Assembly: GCA_025617375.2 (NCBI GenBank)
Contig: JAMYGW020000007.1
Location: 992,001-1,056,000, forward strand
Length of the DNA: 64,000 nt
Source of the DNA: Acarospora socialis
Lineage: Eukaryota; Ascomycota; Lecanoromycetes; Acarosporales; Acarosporaceae
Direction of reading: 5' to 3'
The position numbers and the translations under genes are program-made. The notes below the pieces were generated by a model, which was not told the origin of the DNA, did not search any database, and saw only the letters and a program-made list of their open reading frames with translations. This document shows, piece by piece, positions 12,242-23,733 of this stretch; position 1 is the stretch's first letter; each line of letters starts with the position of its first letter.

Positions 12242-14302
12242 ATGCGCAGTCGAATAAAGATTCCAAGAAAGCGACGCAGAGTAGTCTTCATGACCGATGT
12301 CAGCGGTTCATCACGCTCAGTGGATCAAACCCCCCACACCAGTTTAGAGGATGTATCTTCAGTCGAGGGCGATCAAACCGACAATAGAGACGCAAGGAAC
12401 TTATGGCAACTGATTGACGAAACCGAAAGCGACCTTTCTTCCGAGGAGGACATGGAGACACAGGGCCCTGTGATGGAAGCACAGACTCATCCGCCTCCTG
12501 TCCCGGAGCTTTTTACATCACCACCACCTATTCGGGACGTTTTGAGTACAGAAACGTCGTCGGTGCAGGATCGTACGGTTCAAGCTTGCTTGCCATATCT
12601 GTCCGGCACCAACGACACTAGGAAGAGTCCCTTCGACTTTAATGCCCATGGGGTTCCCCGTCTCGAGCGCGAGAAGCATATTGCCTACCTTCATGGTAGC
12701 CTCGGAAAACTTCCCGCAGGGTTCGTCGGTGCCGATGCAAGTCGCCCATGGCTGCTCTACTGGGCTTTAACGGGATTATATTTACTCGGCGAGGATGTGT
12801 CGCGGTACCGCGATCGGTAAGCCACTTCGTCTCGTGACCTCCTCAAGCCCTAACCCCATGTTCAAGCCGGCATGTATGTTTTAACATTTGCGGCCCGCGC
12901 CAAACACACAATACCTCCTTCAGAGGCCCCTTAAGTATTCGAGAATTGTTTCATTTCTACAGTATAGCGCTAATTACAGGGACATTTAGCGTCATATCAA
13001 CTCTCGTTCCAATGCAAAATGCGGAAGGGGGTTTTGGGGGAGGACACGGCCAACTATCACATTGTGCCTCCTCTTATGCAGCGGTCTTAAGCCTGGTCAT
13101 GGTCGGAGGAGACGAAGCGCTAAACGCGATAGATCGCAAGATGCTGTTCGTAAGAGCCTCCCCGGCTGTCTACGTAACACTGCTGATATACTCCGCTCAA
13201 CCATAGCTGGAGATGGCTAGGAGCTCTCAAACAGCCCGATGGAAGTTTCCAAGTCTGTGTAGGAGGAGAAGAAGACGTCAGGTAACATACAGTCAAAGAA
13301 CGCCCTGCCGAATACGTAGCTAATATACGAAGAGGAGCATACTGCTCGATGGTCATGATTTCCCTGCTCAACTTACCTTTGGAATTGCCACCAAATTCCA
13401 AAGCGAGAACAAAAGGGGATGAAACGTTCCTGACCGGACTCCCGGAATACCTGTCGCGTTGTGGGTTTCTTCTGTCCGGACTTGGTAAAAGCCTGAGTTC
13501 CTAATGACATACAGGCCAGACGTTCGAGGGCGGCATAGCTGGGTCTCCCGATAACGAAGCTCATGGTGCATACGCTTTCTGTGCTCTGGCCTGTTTATGC
13601 ATCCTCGGTGAACCCCAGATAATGATCAATAAGTGATTCTTCCTCGAGGATTTTCAATCCGTTGGTTACCGGAACTGATGTTTCACCCGCAGATACTTGG
13701 ATGTACCTCTTCTTGTTGCCTGGCTTTCGGCACGACAGCATGCACCTGAAGGTGGGTTCGCCGGGCGCACCAACAAACTGGTAGATGGCTGCTATAGCCA
13801 CTGGGTGGGCGGCTGTTGGCCTTTGCTGGAAGCAGCCTTGAACGGTCCGCAATCAGTCAACCAGATATCCAAGTCTGCGGTCGGAAGTTTGTACAGCCGG
13901 GAGGGATTGATAAGATATATACTGTGCTGCTGTCAATCAACCCGTGGAGGCTTAAGGGACAAGCCTGGCAAGTACGTTGCATGAGCACTGACTAACGTTA
14001 ACCCGCATTCTGACCAAATCAGGCATCCGGACTCATACCATTCGTGCTATATCCTTGCAGGGCTCAGTTCGGCACAGCATCGCTATTACCTCTCGGACAA
14101 CGACTCCACGAAAGCGGCTGACTCTCTGCCCTCAGCGTTTCGATGGGCCTACTCGGACTTAACAAGAGGGTCGAATAGTGAACAGGAGGCACCAGTGTTT
14201 GACGAAGGAGATCGACTGAAGGTGATTCATCCGATATATGTGATCCCTTGGGGCGCGGCGGAGAAGACTCGTGCTTGGTATGGTACGAAATCAGGCTTCT
14301 AG
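12242..14302 (+). CDS. ram1: Protein farnesyltransferase beta subunit
   Basis: Seven exons (12242-12816, 12990-13145, 13207-13281, 13333-13460, 13515-13632, 13693-13971, 14023-14302) sum to 537 codons including the stop. The product pairs with an alpha subunit to attach farnesyl to CaaX proteins such as Ras. Family motifs run in order: RPWLLYWALTGLYLLGED, NAEGGFGGGHGQLSH, WLGALKQPDGSFQVCVGGEE, GQTFEGGISGSPDNEAHGAY, GGFAGRTNKLVDGCYSHW and GGLRDKPGKHPDSYHSCY. The zinc ligands match Asp382, Cys384 and His450. Junctions were chosen to keep these motifs intact. Intron 1 is long (173 nt) and intron 2 uses the weak donor GTTCGT. The first 130 or so residues, basic then Ser/Glu-rich, extend beyond the catalytic core, and a later ATG at 12290 is a possible start. 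Confidence 0.93.
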
Positions 14303-16777
14303 TACGCTGCTGATAAGCTCTGATGATGACTTCCAATTGGCTGTCAACAGCGGATGTTCCGTATGGTGCTATTGGGGGCAACGCATATTTGGCTCAATGC
14401 CGAAAGGTGATTATTCAACGCGTTCCATGCATTGCTTCAGCCAGGGCCCCGACCTCGCGACAAAGCAGTGAGCGTGACTCAACATGTGACAAGACATAGA
14501 AAGAAATCCGAGCTTTACTCATACAATATGCCGTGTAATCATAGCCATTGTACTTCGAAAGCGGACGAGGACGTCTCGCGCCCCGCTGGCTAGATTCGAG
14601 GCAAGGCTCTCTGCTACTCCAAGTGTGCATCGTTGATACTAAGTAAGAGTACAATCGTATTAGTGAGCTTGCATGCCCTCGGTGTGCTCTCGGGCTAGTC
14701 CTTTGACGCATGAACGGTAGCTACAACAAACGACATGCGGAACTCAAATGTTTCGGCGGTTCTGGCGAATCGAGGTGAGCAACTCCACTACATCAATATG
14801 AGCACCGCAAGCAGCGACCGCCATAACTTCGACCAACGACAGGACATCCAACACATGCCTCTCTTGTCTCCACTTGCAGCGGACTCATGCAACGAAAGAC
14901 ACGCCTGTTCTGCCTTACAGTAGCGATCTCGGCTTCTAGAAATATGACAGTGCTCGGATTTTCCAAGATCTACGAATCACGCCTCGCGAAGCATATGCGG
15001 ACCCCATCAAGTGGTAAACTCAATGCAATACCGCGCGATTGTTTCCTGGATCAGGCGAAAGGAAGACCTGCGGTTACTAGTGACGAAGCTCTATCACCGG
15101 CAGACATCAAGCGCCCCGCTCTGGTGAGGGAAAACGCACCGGTGTCAAGTACAGTACCTTGCCTTGTCGCTCGAACTATATGTACACTACAAGCAATACG
15201 ATGTAGATTATGGTAGTGTGTCGTTCTTCTTATGGATCCCACCGCATACGAACTGTTGGTCGAGCCGGCAAACATACTGCCAACTCATCAGTGCATCCGA
15301 TGCTTGTCAATCTCGAACCCTTAACCGGTGAACGGTCAGTAGCTAACTTTTCATGGTCTACTCCAGAGATAGCTAGGATTCTCTGAGCTGTTTGATTTGC
15401 TGGTTCATCTAGCCTCCAATCCATCTTCCGTCTGGTTACGAATACCCTGCCGGAGGCAGAGATATCCTTGAGTATCTCCTTTCCTCTTGGCGGACCAAGA
15501 CGAGTGTTTTGAATAGACGGTTGATGAAGTCCCGGCTCTTTCACTTACGTCGCGTTTAGACTCTTTGGGTTGGATACGTATAGAGATCTCACGGCATCTT
15601 ACGAGGTTTCTGAAAAGGCTTGACAGTGCTGCCGCACCTTTTCACACCACGACTGCATTAGCGGCCGCAATCCACAACACAGAGGTGCGCGCACCGGCGG
15701 CTCAGGGCATGTATTTTGCCTACCTCGAGTGCGGGGTCTGATACTTGTCTGTTGAATCTCTCCTGGGTGAGCTCATCGAACTGTGTTGGTGGAGCCAGCC
15801 AAGTCGTATCGCCACTCATCTGCAGCTACACTTTGGCCTACAGCAGGAATCGGCATATCCTGCAAGTCAAATATCAGCGTCGACGTTTAGATCTGCTTCT
15901 ATTCTGTTTGCTGATAGGTCTACAACGGCATGCCAAATCCGAGTCCATTTCACTGGCAGAAAGGCACGCCAGCACATCACGATGGAGTTCATTGCAGAGC
16001 CGCAACGACGGGCTGTCCCTGGATTCGTCGATCGACTTTATTTACAGACATGAGTAGACTCGGCGTCTGTCATTCAATATATCGCAGATAACCCCGCAAA
16101 ATTCGTTGGCCGGCATAAATCGAGCCCATCTCGCTGTTCCAAGAGAATAGAAAAACTTTCACTAGTACTTTTATTCGTCCATCTTGCATTCTTCGTGGGG
16201 CTTCATCAATCATCGTCAAGTCAACTCTTCCACCTATGTTCGGCCACGATTAGAATCTGCATCCATCCTCTCCCGTACGACAGTGGGTTATCTGGTTAGC
16301 TGCAATCAATTGGGCACCAACACACCTTTACACGAAGATTTTCGTGTTCCGTCAGGGTTTCAAGCCCATCTTGCTTCGGACAACCCACGCCATTGACCAC
16401 ATACGACTTGAGCATCTGTCTTACAGCCACAATTGCCACCGGGATTTAAATCTGCCCGAAGATGTTTTACATCTTGTACCTATCTAGTTAGTTCTTCATC
16501 TCCTACCAAACCCAGGGTGTGTGGTCAGGGCTCTCCCTGTATGTGCTTTGACACGCGGATGGCTTTTCAGCATATCGGCTGCCTTTGCTGGTGCAATTGT
16601 TCGTTTCTTGTCGTTCCGATTGCCCTTGTCATGGGACGGAAAGATCCATATCTACCTTGGTGTGAGGGTGTCTGCGAGAAAGACATTGCTTTGAAGCCAG
16701 GACCCAAATAAAGCCCAATGGCTATATGCCTTACTTGCCACATGCTCCTTGACATCACTGATCATCTTCATGTGCAG
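14303..16777. other. Gene-poor interval upstream of the dsRBD-like gene
   Basis: About 2.5 kb with many short overlapping open frames, none of which resembles a known family. The last few hundred bases should contain the missing first exon and promoter of the dsRBD-like gene. No terminal repeats or transposase remnants were recognised. Confidence 0.4.
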
Positions 16778-17181
16778 GTCTTTGCAGACGTCGCCATTGG
16801 CCGGAGCCCCTTTACGAATCATACGAGACGACATCCGGCTACACATGCACCGTGCGCGTCAACAACCGCGAATACCAGACGGACGCTCTCTACGAATCCG
16901 ACTGCCTGGCTCGCGAGAACGCGGCTATGCGAGCTTACATGATATGCCTGAACTTCTCCGCCAATGATGGCATGTACCCGGCTGGCCACAAGCACGGAGC
17001 GATGATGCAGGGGCTTCCTGTGGCGATCGGCACCGGCAGACGTAGCACCTACACTGATGACGGGAGCAGCGGTAGTCGCAGTGGCGGAAGCAGTCCCGGA
17101 AGCTACGACAGCGGCAGATCGACGAGTGATGGCCGTCGCGGCAAGGCCGTCGCACGAGCGTGGGCGTATGGGTCGCGGTAG
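16778..17181 (+). CDS. Small double-stranded-RNA-binding-domain-like protein (5' exon unresolved)
   Basis: An exon opens after the acceptor TGTGCAG at 16777 and ends at the stop 17179-17181. Its N-terminal part reads LCRRRHWPEPLYES, then GYTCTVRVNNREYQT, then CLARENAAMRAYMICLNF. That order (short helix with W-P-x-P-x-Y, three strands, closing helix with A-R-E-x-A-A) is the layout of a double-stranded RNA-binding domain. About 50 Gly/Ser-rich residues with several Arg follow. The frame enters in phase 1, so at least one upstream exon carrying the ATG is missing from this call; I could not place it with confidence. Nothing shows the target RNA, and there is no helicase or RNase domain attached. 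A protein interaction role for the fold is also possible. Confidence 0.55.
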
Positions 17182-18017
17182 ACCTCTGCAACGCCTTCCT
17201 CGGATCCGAAGGTTCGGAGGGCGATGGACAGATGACGAGGAGCGCTTCCATGAATTATGAACTCATGACATGAATGATGACTAGACGGGCTTGACGTTGG
17301 AGGCATTTCTGGGAAGCGGTCTTTTTATGCCAAATTAGCGCTACAGCATTATCAATCTCTCGTATTTCAATTCCCTAGAGGGTGGAGGTTCTTGACTATA
17401 GCATTTGGTGGTTTGACGTCTTCGAGCATAGCGCCAGGAGGATCATTATCACACGGTCGTTGTGGGCTTGTGGATTTCTGGACACGCCTCTGGTAGATGC
17501 AAGCAGCGATTTCTCTTCCTTCTTATCCATCTCAATCGATATCATCTCTCCCCACGAGCCAGAAGAAACAATCTACGCAAGTAGCCATCCGAAGCGCAAG
17601 GGTTGTCACGTGCTAGAAACTTAACGTGGCCCTGCAGAAAGGAGTATCTCATTCTCACCGGGATGATTGACGCTTATCTACTTCATAGCTCGTCTGATTC
17701 CATCCACGGAGTTCGTTCACAGTTCGTTCGAGACCAAAGTAATGAGAATGAGAATAGAATGAAATTCTCCATGCAGTCCGGCCTCCTCTCCTCAACTCGC
17801 TGCAATCACTTCTTGCAAAGTTACGAGAGTCTCGCCAAGACGTATATGACGTCGGGACGCCATGGCGCGTTGATCTAACGCGAAGATCCGCCAAGTTTAT
17901 TAAGTTCGTGCCAGAGCTGGACGTGACCACAGAATATATGCCTTGATTCAGCGGCCACACTCTGGTCATGTATTTGATACTGATCAGAGTTCAGACTCTT
18001 CATCCAGCGCAAATACA
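17182..18017. other. Intergenic region
   Basis: About 840 bp between the dsRBD-like gene and the calcium uniporter gene, both on the plus strand. No protein-like open frame is seen; it should contain the uniporter promoter. Confidence 0.45.
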
Positions 18018-19638
18018 ATGCAGAACCTGGTGCCTCGGGCAGCCCTGCGGCTGGTAAACCCATGTCAGTTGGCATCGTCTAGCACCACTTCCATCGCTCT
18101 CAGATGCTTGACGCAAGCAGCATATTCCGCAGCTACAGATAAACGCTGTCAGTTTGTCGCAAATTTGCCATCTATAATTTCATGCTCACATATCCGTGGC
18201 TATGCCGATGTATCCTACGCACAAGCGGCCAAGGATCTGAACCAGAAGGGGTTGGACGACCAGGAGTCTCAGCTGAATGATGCCATAAGACAAGAGAAAG
18301 AGAAACAAACTAGGACACCATGGCATCGAGAAGGCTCCGAGGTTCCCCCAGTGCAGCGAGATCGCTCAGCTGGTGCGATGACGAAGGGTAATTCGGCGTC
18401 TGCAAGCTCCCCGCGTTTTAGTAACTTACATTGATTCAGGCAAGCTTCTTACGACACCTTCACGACTCCTGAAGCTTATCCTACCCCTCACGACCGAGGA
18501 CAACAACTCGGATCGGAAAGATGTCGAGCCACTTGCTCTCCTTGTACATCCACAGCAACCCTTATCATATCTTGAACGGCTCATACAATCAGAGCTTCCA
18601 CTGATTAAGAACGAGAAGGGCGAAGAGAAAATACCTGCGGTGTACTTCAGGGCCGAAGACGCCGATCAAGGCGATGTGGAACCTAGGTCGAAGACCACAA
18701 AAAAGGCAGACGAAGAGCAAGATGCGTTGGAGGGGAGCAGTTTTGATGGCCAGACGGAGAAAACTGGGAAACTAAACAGGAAGACAGAGAAAGAGGCCGC
18801 GGAACTGCGAGGCGGTCCAGGGGAAGGGGGCGTTGAGAGCTACAGTGGATTAGGTCGAGAGCAAGACTCAGCAGAGGAGGGCGAAGATCGAAGGTTCGTC
18901 CGCTGGAGCTCTTCCACGGAGATTGGTGACTTTATCCGCGATGCTGCCCGGGCAAAGGAATTCGCAGTCGAAATCGAAGGCGCGCCGAGAGAAATCCGAG
19001 TTGGGGTTCCCTCATTTAATGACAGAACACACTATTTGCGAACAAGACTACGAATGACGTCCAAAAAGATAGCGAAAATGGCTGATGTGAAAAGAGAATG
19101 TGATATTGCAGCCCACAGAGGCGCTCAACGCGTGGCTATGGGTGGATTCGGTGTCATGATCGGTTGGTGGTATGTTGTGTATTGGCTGACCTTCAAGACG
19201 GAGCTCGGCTGGGACACGATGGAACCAGTCACGGTGAGATATCTCATATTCAATTCTTGCTCGTGATATTATGTCCTAACTCTGTTGTCATAGTACCTTG
19301 TTGGCTTGTCGACTTTGATGTGCGGTTACCTCTGGTTTCTCTATCACAACCGCGAAGTCTCTTACCGATCGGCTCTCAACCTGACCATCAGCCGGCGACA
19401 AACGAAGCTTTACCAGGCGAAAGGGTTTGATCTCCACAGATGGGAGGCTCTGATCGAAGAGGGGAACGCCTTGCGTAAGGAGATCAAAGCGATAGCGAGT
19501 GAATACGACGTGGATTGGGATGAGATGGAGGATGAGCAGGATGAGAAGGTGACGAAGGCACTCAAGGAGCACAGAGGCGAGAAGAATCCGAAGGGAGGAG
19601 GGAAGGATAAGGACAAGGATGAAGACGACAGTGATTAA
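18018..19638 (+). CDS. mcu: Mitochondrial calcium uniporter (MCU)
   Basis: Three exons (18018-18387, 18440-19233, 19294-19638), introns of 52 and 60 nt, give 502 residues. This is the pore-forming protein of the inner mitochondrial membrane that carries Ca2+ into the matrix. The N terminus ([14 protein letters not shown]...) is Arg/Ser-rich and suits a mitochondrial presequence. The C-terminal half holds the MCU domain: a coiled-coil helix, TM1 ([18 protein letters not shown]), the selectivity loop WDTMEPVTY at residues 381-389, TM2 ([17 protein letters not shown]) and a second coiled coil ending in a Lys/Asp-rich tail. The second intron falls exactly inside the loop, after Thr388, between WDTMEPVT and Y. 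The motif is D-T-M-E (Asp382, Glu385) rather than animal D-I-M-E. A longer frame upstream lacks an ATG, so 18018 is the start. Confidence 0.95.
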
Positions 19639-20210
19639 GGGCAAATTCACTCCTCAAGCCACTCGCGCATTATCTTGACGTTTACGAGCTGATCATGTAC
19701 ACCCGGCAAGGTTTGCTTCTCCCATTATATCCCTCTCGTCGAACAGGACGGCTCGAATCTATGCTCGTTTGTTGTTACACATTCTATTAGGCTCTTGTGC
19801 TGCTAGGAATAAACCCCTCCACACGCTTCTTTATGCTAGAAAGAACCGAAAAAGGTGGTATTGACACTGATACAGTTCTTCGAGGCTGGAGTGGCGTGCC
19901 TTATCCACACAGAGCTGGACCGAAATGGAAACCGAAATTATGGCGGAATTCCACCCAACACCGACCGCTTGCACGAGGCTCTTCTTCCGCCCAATCCGCG
20001 ACGCCCAGCGAAAATCTCCGTGGGACTATGATTACAACATATAGGTACTCTCACTCAACCATCCTCCCATCAAGGCGTTCGATACCTATCCCTGGCTGTG
20101 TCATATATCAGCGCGGACGATTGTGATGCTGCTGGAGCGTTTTTCTGTGCGTTTGAAAGTGTTTTAACTTCGCCTGAGTCCTCATTGGTTAGCCATACCA
20201 GCACTTGTGG
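19639..20210. other. Intergenic region between convergent genes
   Basis: Holds the 3' ends of the uniporter gene (plus) and the small unknown gene (minus). On the minus strand about 20074-20173 there is an open extension that would be used if the unknown gene has a second intron. Confidence 0.45.
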
Positions 20211-20732
20211 TCAACAGAGCATTGTTGGGAACCTACCATTCGTGGGACCATTTTCATCGTCGTTATCATCGTTGTCCTCATCATCGTCATTATAGCCCCC
20301 CGAAGGCCTCAAATTTCGCCTATCTGTGTACCGAAAACGCTTGTACAGGAGCCATCTAATGGCCCAATTATAAGTTTCGGTTCCAGTGGCGTTGCCAAGG
20401 TCGTAAAAAGGTCGCGTGGTTGGACTCCCATTAACCCAAATCTGCTGGATCGTTCTATTGATCGCCGCAGGGTCCATCTGTCCATATGAGTATGGAGGTC
20501 TCACAGTGAGATCGCTCACCAGGACTGGGCGAAGGTTAGCACGGGTGCTGACCAGCTGGCCATGTGCGGCACCCGTTTCAGTCTTCTTAAGGTTAGCCAC
20601 CTCCTAGATCTGCTTTGTGCTCTCGTGACTCACCCTCATGGTAACATAGATATCTCTATGAGCCTGCACGTTGGGACTGAGCCCGAGAGCCTGCATATAC
20701 TGCGGCTTCGTCGCGCTCATCTGGACTGCCAT
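20211..20732 (-). CDS. Conserved-looking hypothetical protein (157 aa)
   Basis: I do not recognise the family by name. Exon 1 is 20732-20634 and exon 2 is 20585-20211, separated by a 48-nt intron with donor GTGAGT, branch-like CTAAC and acceptor TTAAG. The join gives QAHRDIYVTMR-KTETGAAHGQLVSTR. The centre (AAINRTIQQIWVNGSP, then YNWAIRWLLYKRFRYTDRR) is well ordered and has several Trp and Tyr, while the tail is Asp/Asn-rich. There is no signal peptide or transmembrane helix. A possible second intron (20236-20174, donor GTAGGT, CTAAC, acceptor CAG) would replace the last ten or so residues with a longer tail, so the 3' end is uncertain. The nearest neighbour is the convergent uniporter gene, which says nothing about function. 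Confidence 0.55.
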
Positions 20733-22435
20733 GGTCGCTTGATTAATTCTCCGACTGGAGTAATACAATGAGAGGAAGACAGAGCGAGGTGTAAAAGCTT
20801 TGTAGCAGATGGAACTTGTGGGTTTCTACTCAATCTGAGGATTGCAAAAAATGTTGGTATCAACGATGGAGGATTCTTGGGCGAGGACCCCTATAAAACG
20901 AAAGCTTCGAACAGTGGCTCTGGTGAGGTACTACTGGCTCTGGATGGACAAAAAGGGGGTGCGTCACGGCTATGACAACAAACCACCGAGAGTTTTCTGC
21001 TGCCAGCACTTATATCGGACGCTACGCTACAGCCGTGCATCTCGAGTCCGTCACTACGGTTGGAAGCCGGTCACAGCGGCTCTACAGTGGATGGCTCCCT
21101 TGGCGAGCCGGCAAGCATCTGTCAACACCCTAGTCAGATCTATTCTGCCTTCCGCTTTACTGCTTTCCGCTGCCGCAAGTGGATCTGTCTACACCATCTG
21201 ATCTGGTACGGACTCATGACAGGCTAGTCTGCCTCAACCGTCAAGTCATGCTCGACCTGGTATCTCCAAAAACTACCTTTTCTGGCTAGTGTGTATGGCC
21301 TGGAACGCACAGTCAATACAGAGGAATCTGAGCGCAAGAGCTGAGTAGTGAGTCAACAAGCTTATGGGTGCCGCTGACCGGTGCCGTCGCCAAGCGTTCG
21401 ACACACGAGCATTGTTGGGTGCTCGATCCGTTTTCACGGGCACTTCGGGCTACTGAAAACCAAAAAGGCACATTCGGATGATTTGCGACGCCCTCAAGCT
21501 ACAAGTCAATCCGAGTTGGTTTCTGTCAGGACCACCCGGCCGGTATCGCATGTGATATGTGATACAGGCTAGGCACGAGGAATTTCAACATATAGGATTT
21601 GTGACCCGACCTCCATAGGTAAGCAACATAGCGCTGGGTATCGTGCGAAAGCTTCAACCGACCGAATACCTTATGATGGCCCTTGACGTTGTCTCTCAAC
21701 TCGTACATCATCTCTCATAAATACTATTCGATCCCGAGAACCTGGCTACCTACCTACCCTGACAGCTGCTTAGTGTGAAAACTTTACGCTTCCGGGTTGC
21801 ATATCACCATGTGCGCATTCCGAACCAGTCACTGGTTGCAACAATTACCGGTCACAGCTCCAGAAATGGTATTACACTGCTTGCTCTACTTCATGGAAGG
21901 AGATATCTCATATACCAACCATCAACTCTGGCGAAGCCCGTACGTCAGCGTTGGGACGCCGTGACAAACCAATGAAGTACAGGTCGCGTGGTCTTGTGCT
22001 CAAAGTCATTGTGTATCAACATAAGAGCACAAGACCACGATGCGGCTAGTCTGGTCTGCCCCGTGGGCCTTGCAGATGACCTACACTCGAAGGTTTTGCT
22101 GGAAACAAAGATTGGCGGCCCGCACAAAGACACGACTTGACTCAACTTGGGTAAAGGACAATTGTCATATTACGGACAGGCGACTCGGGACGTTAGATTT
22201 AGCTCGGACGGCTAGGTGCAGTGTTGATCTGACGATGCATATGCTGAGCAGAATGCCTTCCAGCACCTTTCAAGTGAATCGTATCCCAATCACGATCTCA
22301 GATGCATCTGAGGCGCGTGGGGCAGCAGCCCCCATACTCGGAGCACTGTCACATTCTGGAGCAATTTATGACGCACGTCTGACAGGTCTTTCCAGACATA
22401 CTCATTGTAATGGACTGGACGCGTCTACACTGAGT
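20733..22435. other. Gene-poor interval
   Basis: About 1.7 kb with no open frame resembling a family. It contains a short perfect inverted repeat at 21987-22039. The left part is the promoter side of the small unknown gene. Confidence 0.45.
21987..22039. repeat. 15-bp perfect inverted repeat (stem-loop)
   Basis: Left arm 21987-22001 reads CGTGGTCTTGTGCTC and right arm 22025-22039 is its exact reverse complement, with a 23-nt spacer. It lies in non-coding DNA with no identified gene around it. Confidence 0.85.
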
Positions 22436-23733
22436 TTATGTGGGATGTCTTTCCTGCCCTAGGCCCTCGACGTCGTCTTTGATCGGGCTTACCAGAGTCG
22501 ATCCAGACTCAGGCTCTCGCCCCGGTGCATCCTGCTTTCTCACTACTACCTCCCCCCCGTCCAACTCCTGCGGGATCCAGTGCCTTAACTCGTGCCTTGA
22601 CTCATGGTTTCCATCCACCTCGACTGGCCATGCTGGTACGTCCGGCCGCATATGCTCTTCAAGACCACTCGACGGCGGTTGGCCGGCCATCGGCGCTGCC
22701 GCCTGTGCTTCCGTGGTGGCCGGTCCAGCCGCCAGCTTCCTGTGTCGCAAAAACAGAAAAATTGCGCCAAAGACAATAAACGATACCACGGCAACGGTGC
22801 CGATCGTGATGCCGGCAATATCACCTTTACTCAGCCCGCTTGGGGAAGAGGACGACCCCGACATGGAGACGGAGACCGAACCCGACATCGTCGGCCACGC
22901 GTCCCGATTCCCAGGCGACGAGAGCGAGTTTGTGACGAGAATGCCCTGCCCCAGAGACGGACCGCTCTCTGCGCTGGCCAGAGGCCGCAATGCCGTGCCC
23001 GTCACAAACGACAATGGCAACGAGGTCGTCGCGCAATAGAATACGGAGAGGCCTACCGCAGGGTTGGTTTCCGTCACACAGTAGCCCGTGGCCGAGTCGG
23101 TGCAGGCGAGACACGAGCCGGTCGAGACGTCGCAGCTCACGCTCAGCGGGTAATTGTAGCAGTGGCGTTTCTGCGGACAATCTCTATACTCATCACACGG
23201 AATCCGTCAGCCATCGCTTTTCCTGCCAACTTCGATCCACCACTTCCTCATGCAAAATTCCTTTACGCAGTGCCTAACCCTCAAATCGAGCGTGATATGA
23301 CGGGTAGATCTCACCGGTCCTTACAACACCCCACGTACCCGCCCTTCGTGAAGCACTTCTCCCCCGACACCCGGCACGCCCAGCCGTTGGCGCCCGCCTG
23401 CCCGTCGCAGCAATCGTACGCGCACCCGTCGCCGCACGCGACTTGGCCCGGGGGACAGCTGCCTGAGGCTTGGCTTTGGCCGTGGCCTTGTCTGCGGCGA
23501 AGGAAGTTGAGATTCGGAGAGTAGGTCGGCGGCGCGGTTGTGACTGGTGACCGTGACGGTGATGGTGATGGGAGGAAGTCGAGCTGTGGTCCGTTGAGAT
23601 GTTGGGGTGGGGAAACAGTTTGCTGGCTCAGAGGAAGGAAAGACAGAAAGAGCGAGAGCGAGGAGAGTAAAGGAAATCGGGACGAGGGCCGTGAGAGCAT
23701 GGTCGATATGTCTGATGCGAAAAGCGACGCCAC
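22436..23733 (-). CDS. Secreted Cys-rich single-pass membrane protein
   Basis: Two exons (23733-23315 and 23183-22436) flank a 131-nt intron and give 388 residues. The N terminus has a hydrophobic signal sequence (RFPLLSSLSLFLSFLPLS); the ATG at 23700 would place it at the very start. The outer part has two Cys-rich blocks, the first with CPPGQVACGDGCAYDCCDGQ and the second, across the intron, with RDCPQKRHC and several more Cys. A Ser-rich stalk leads to a transmembrane helix at about residues 263-285 (IAGITIGTVAVVSFIVFGAI), followed by the stop-transfer RHRK and a roughly 100-residue cytoplasmic tail. The layout (Cys-rich head, Ser stalk, one helix, polar tail) is that of fungal cell-surface sensors of the Wsc/Mid2 kind. 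No named domain was recognised, so a sensor role is inference. Confidence 0.75.

Noticed and set aside
14700-16400. Stretch with short frames that seemed faintly protein-like on both strands
   Set aside because: No motif survives for more than a few dozen codons, no splice pattern makes a family match, and no element ends were seen.
22440-23524. Several long plus-strand frames opposite the Cys-rich membrane protein
   Set aside because: They lack ordered features, whereas the minus frame has a signal peptide, Cys blocks and a membrane helix joined across an intron.
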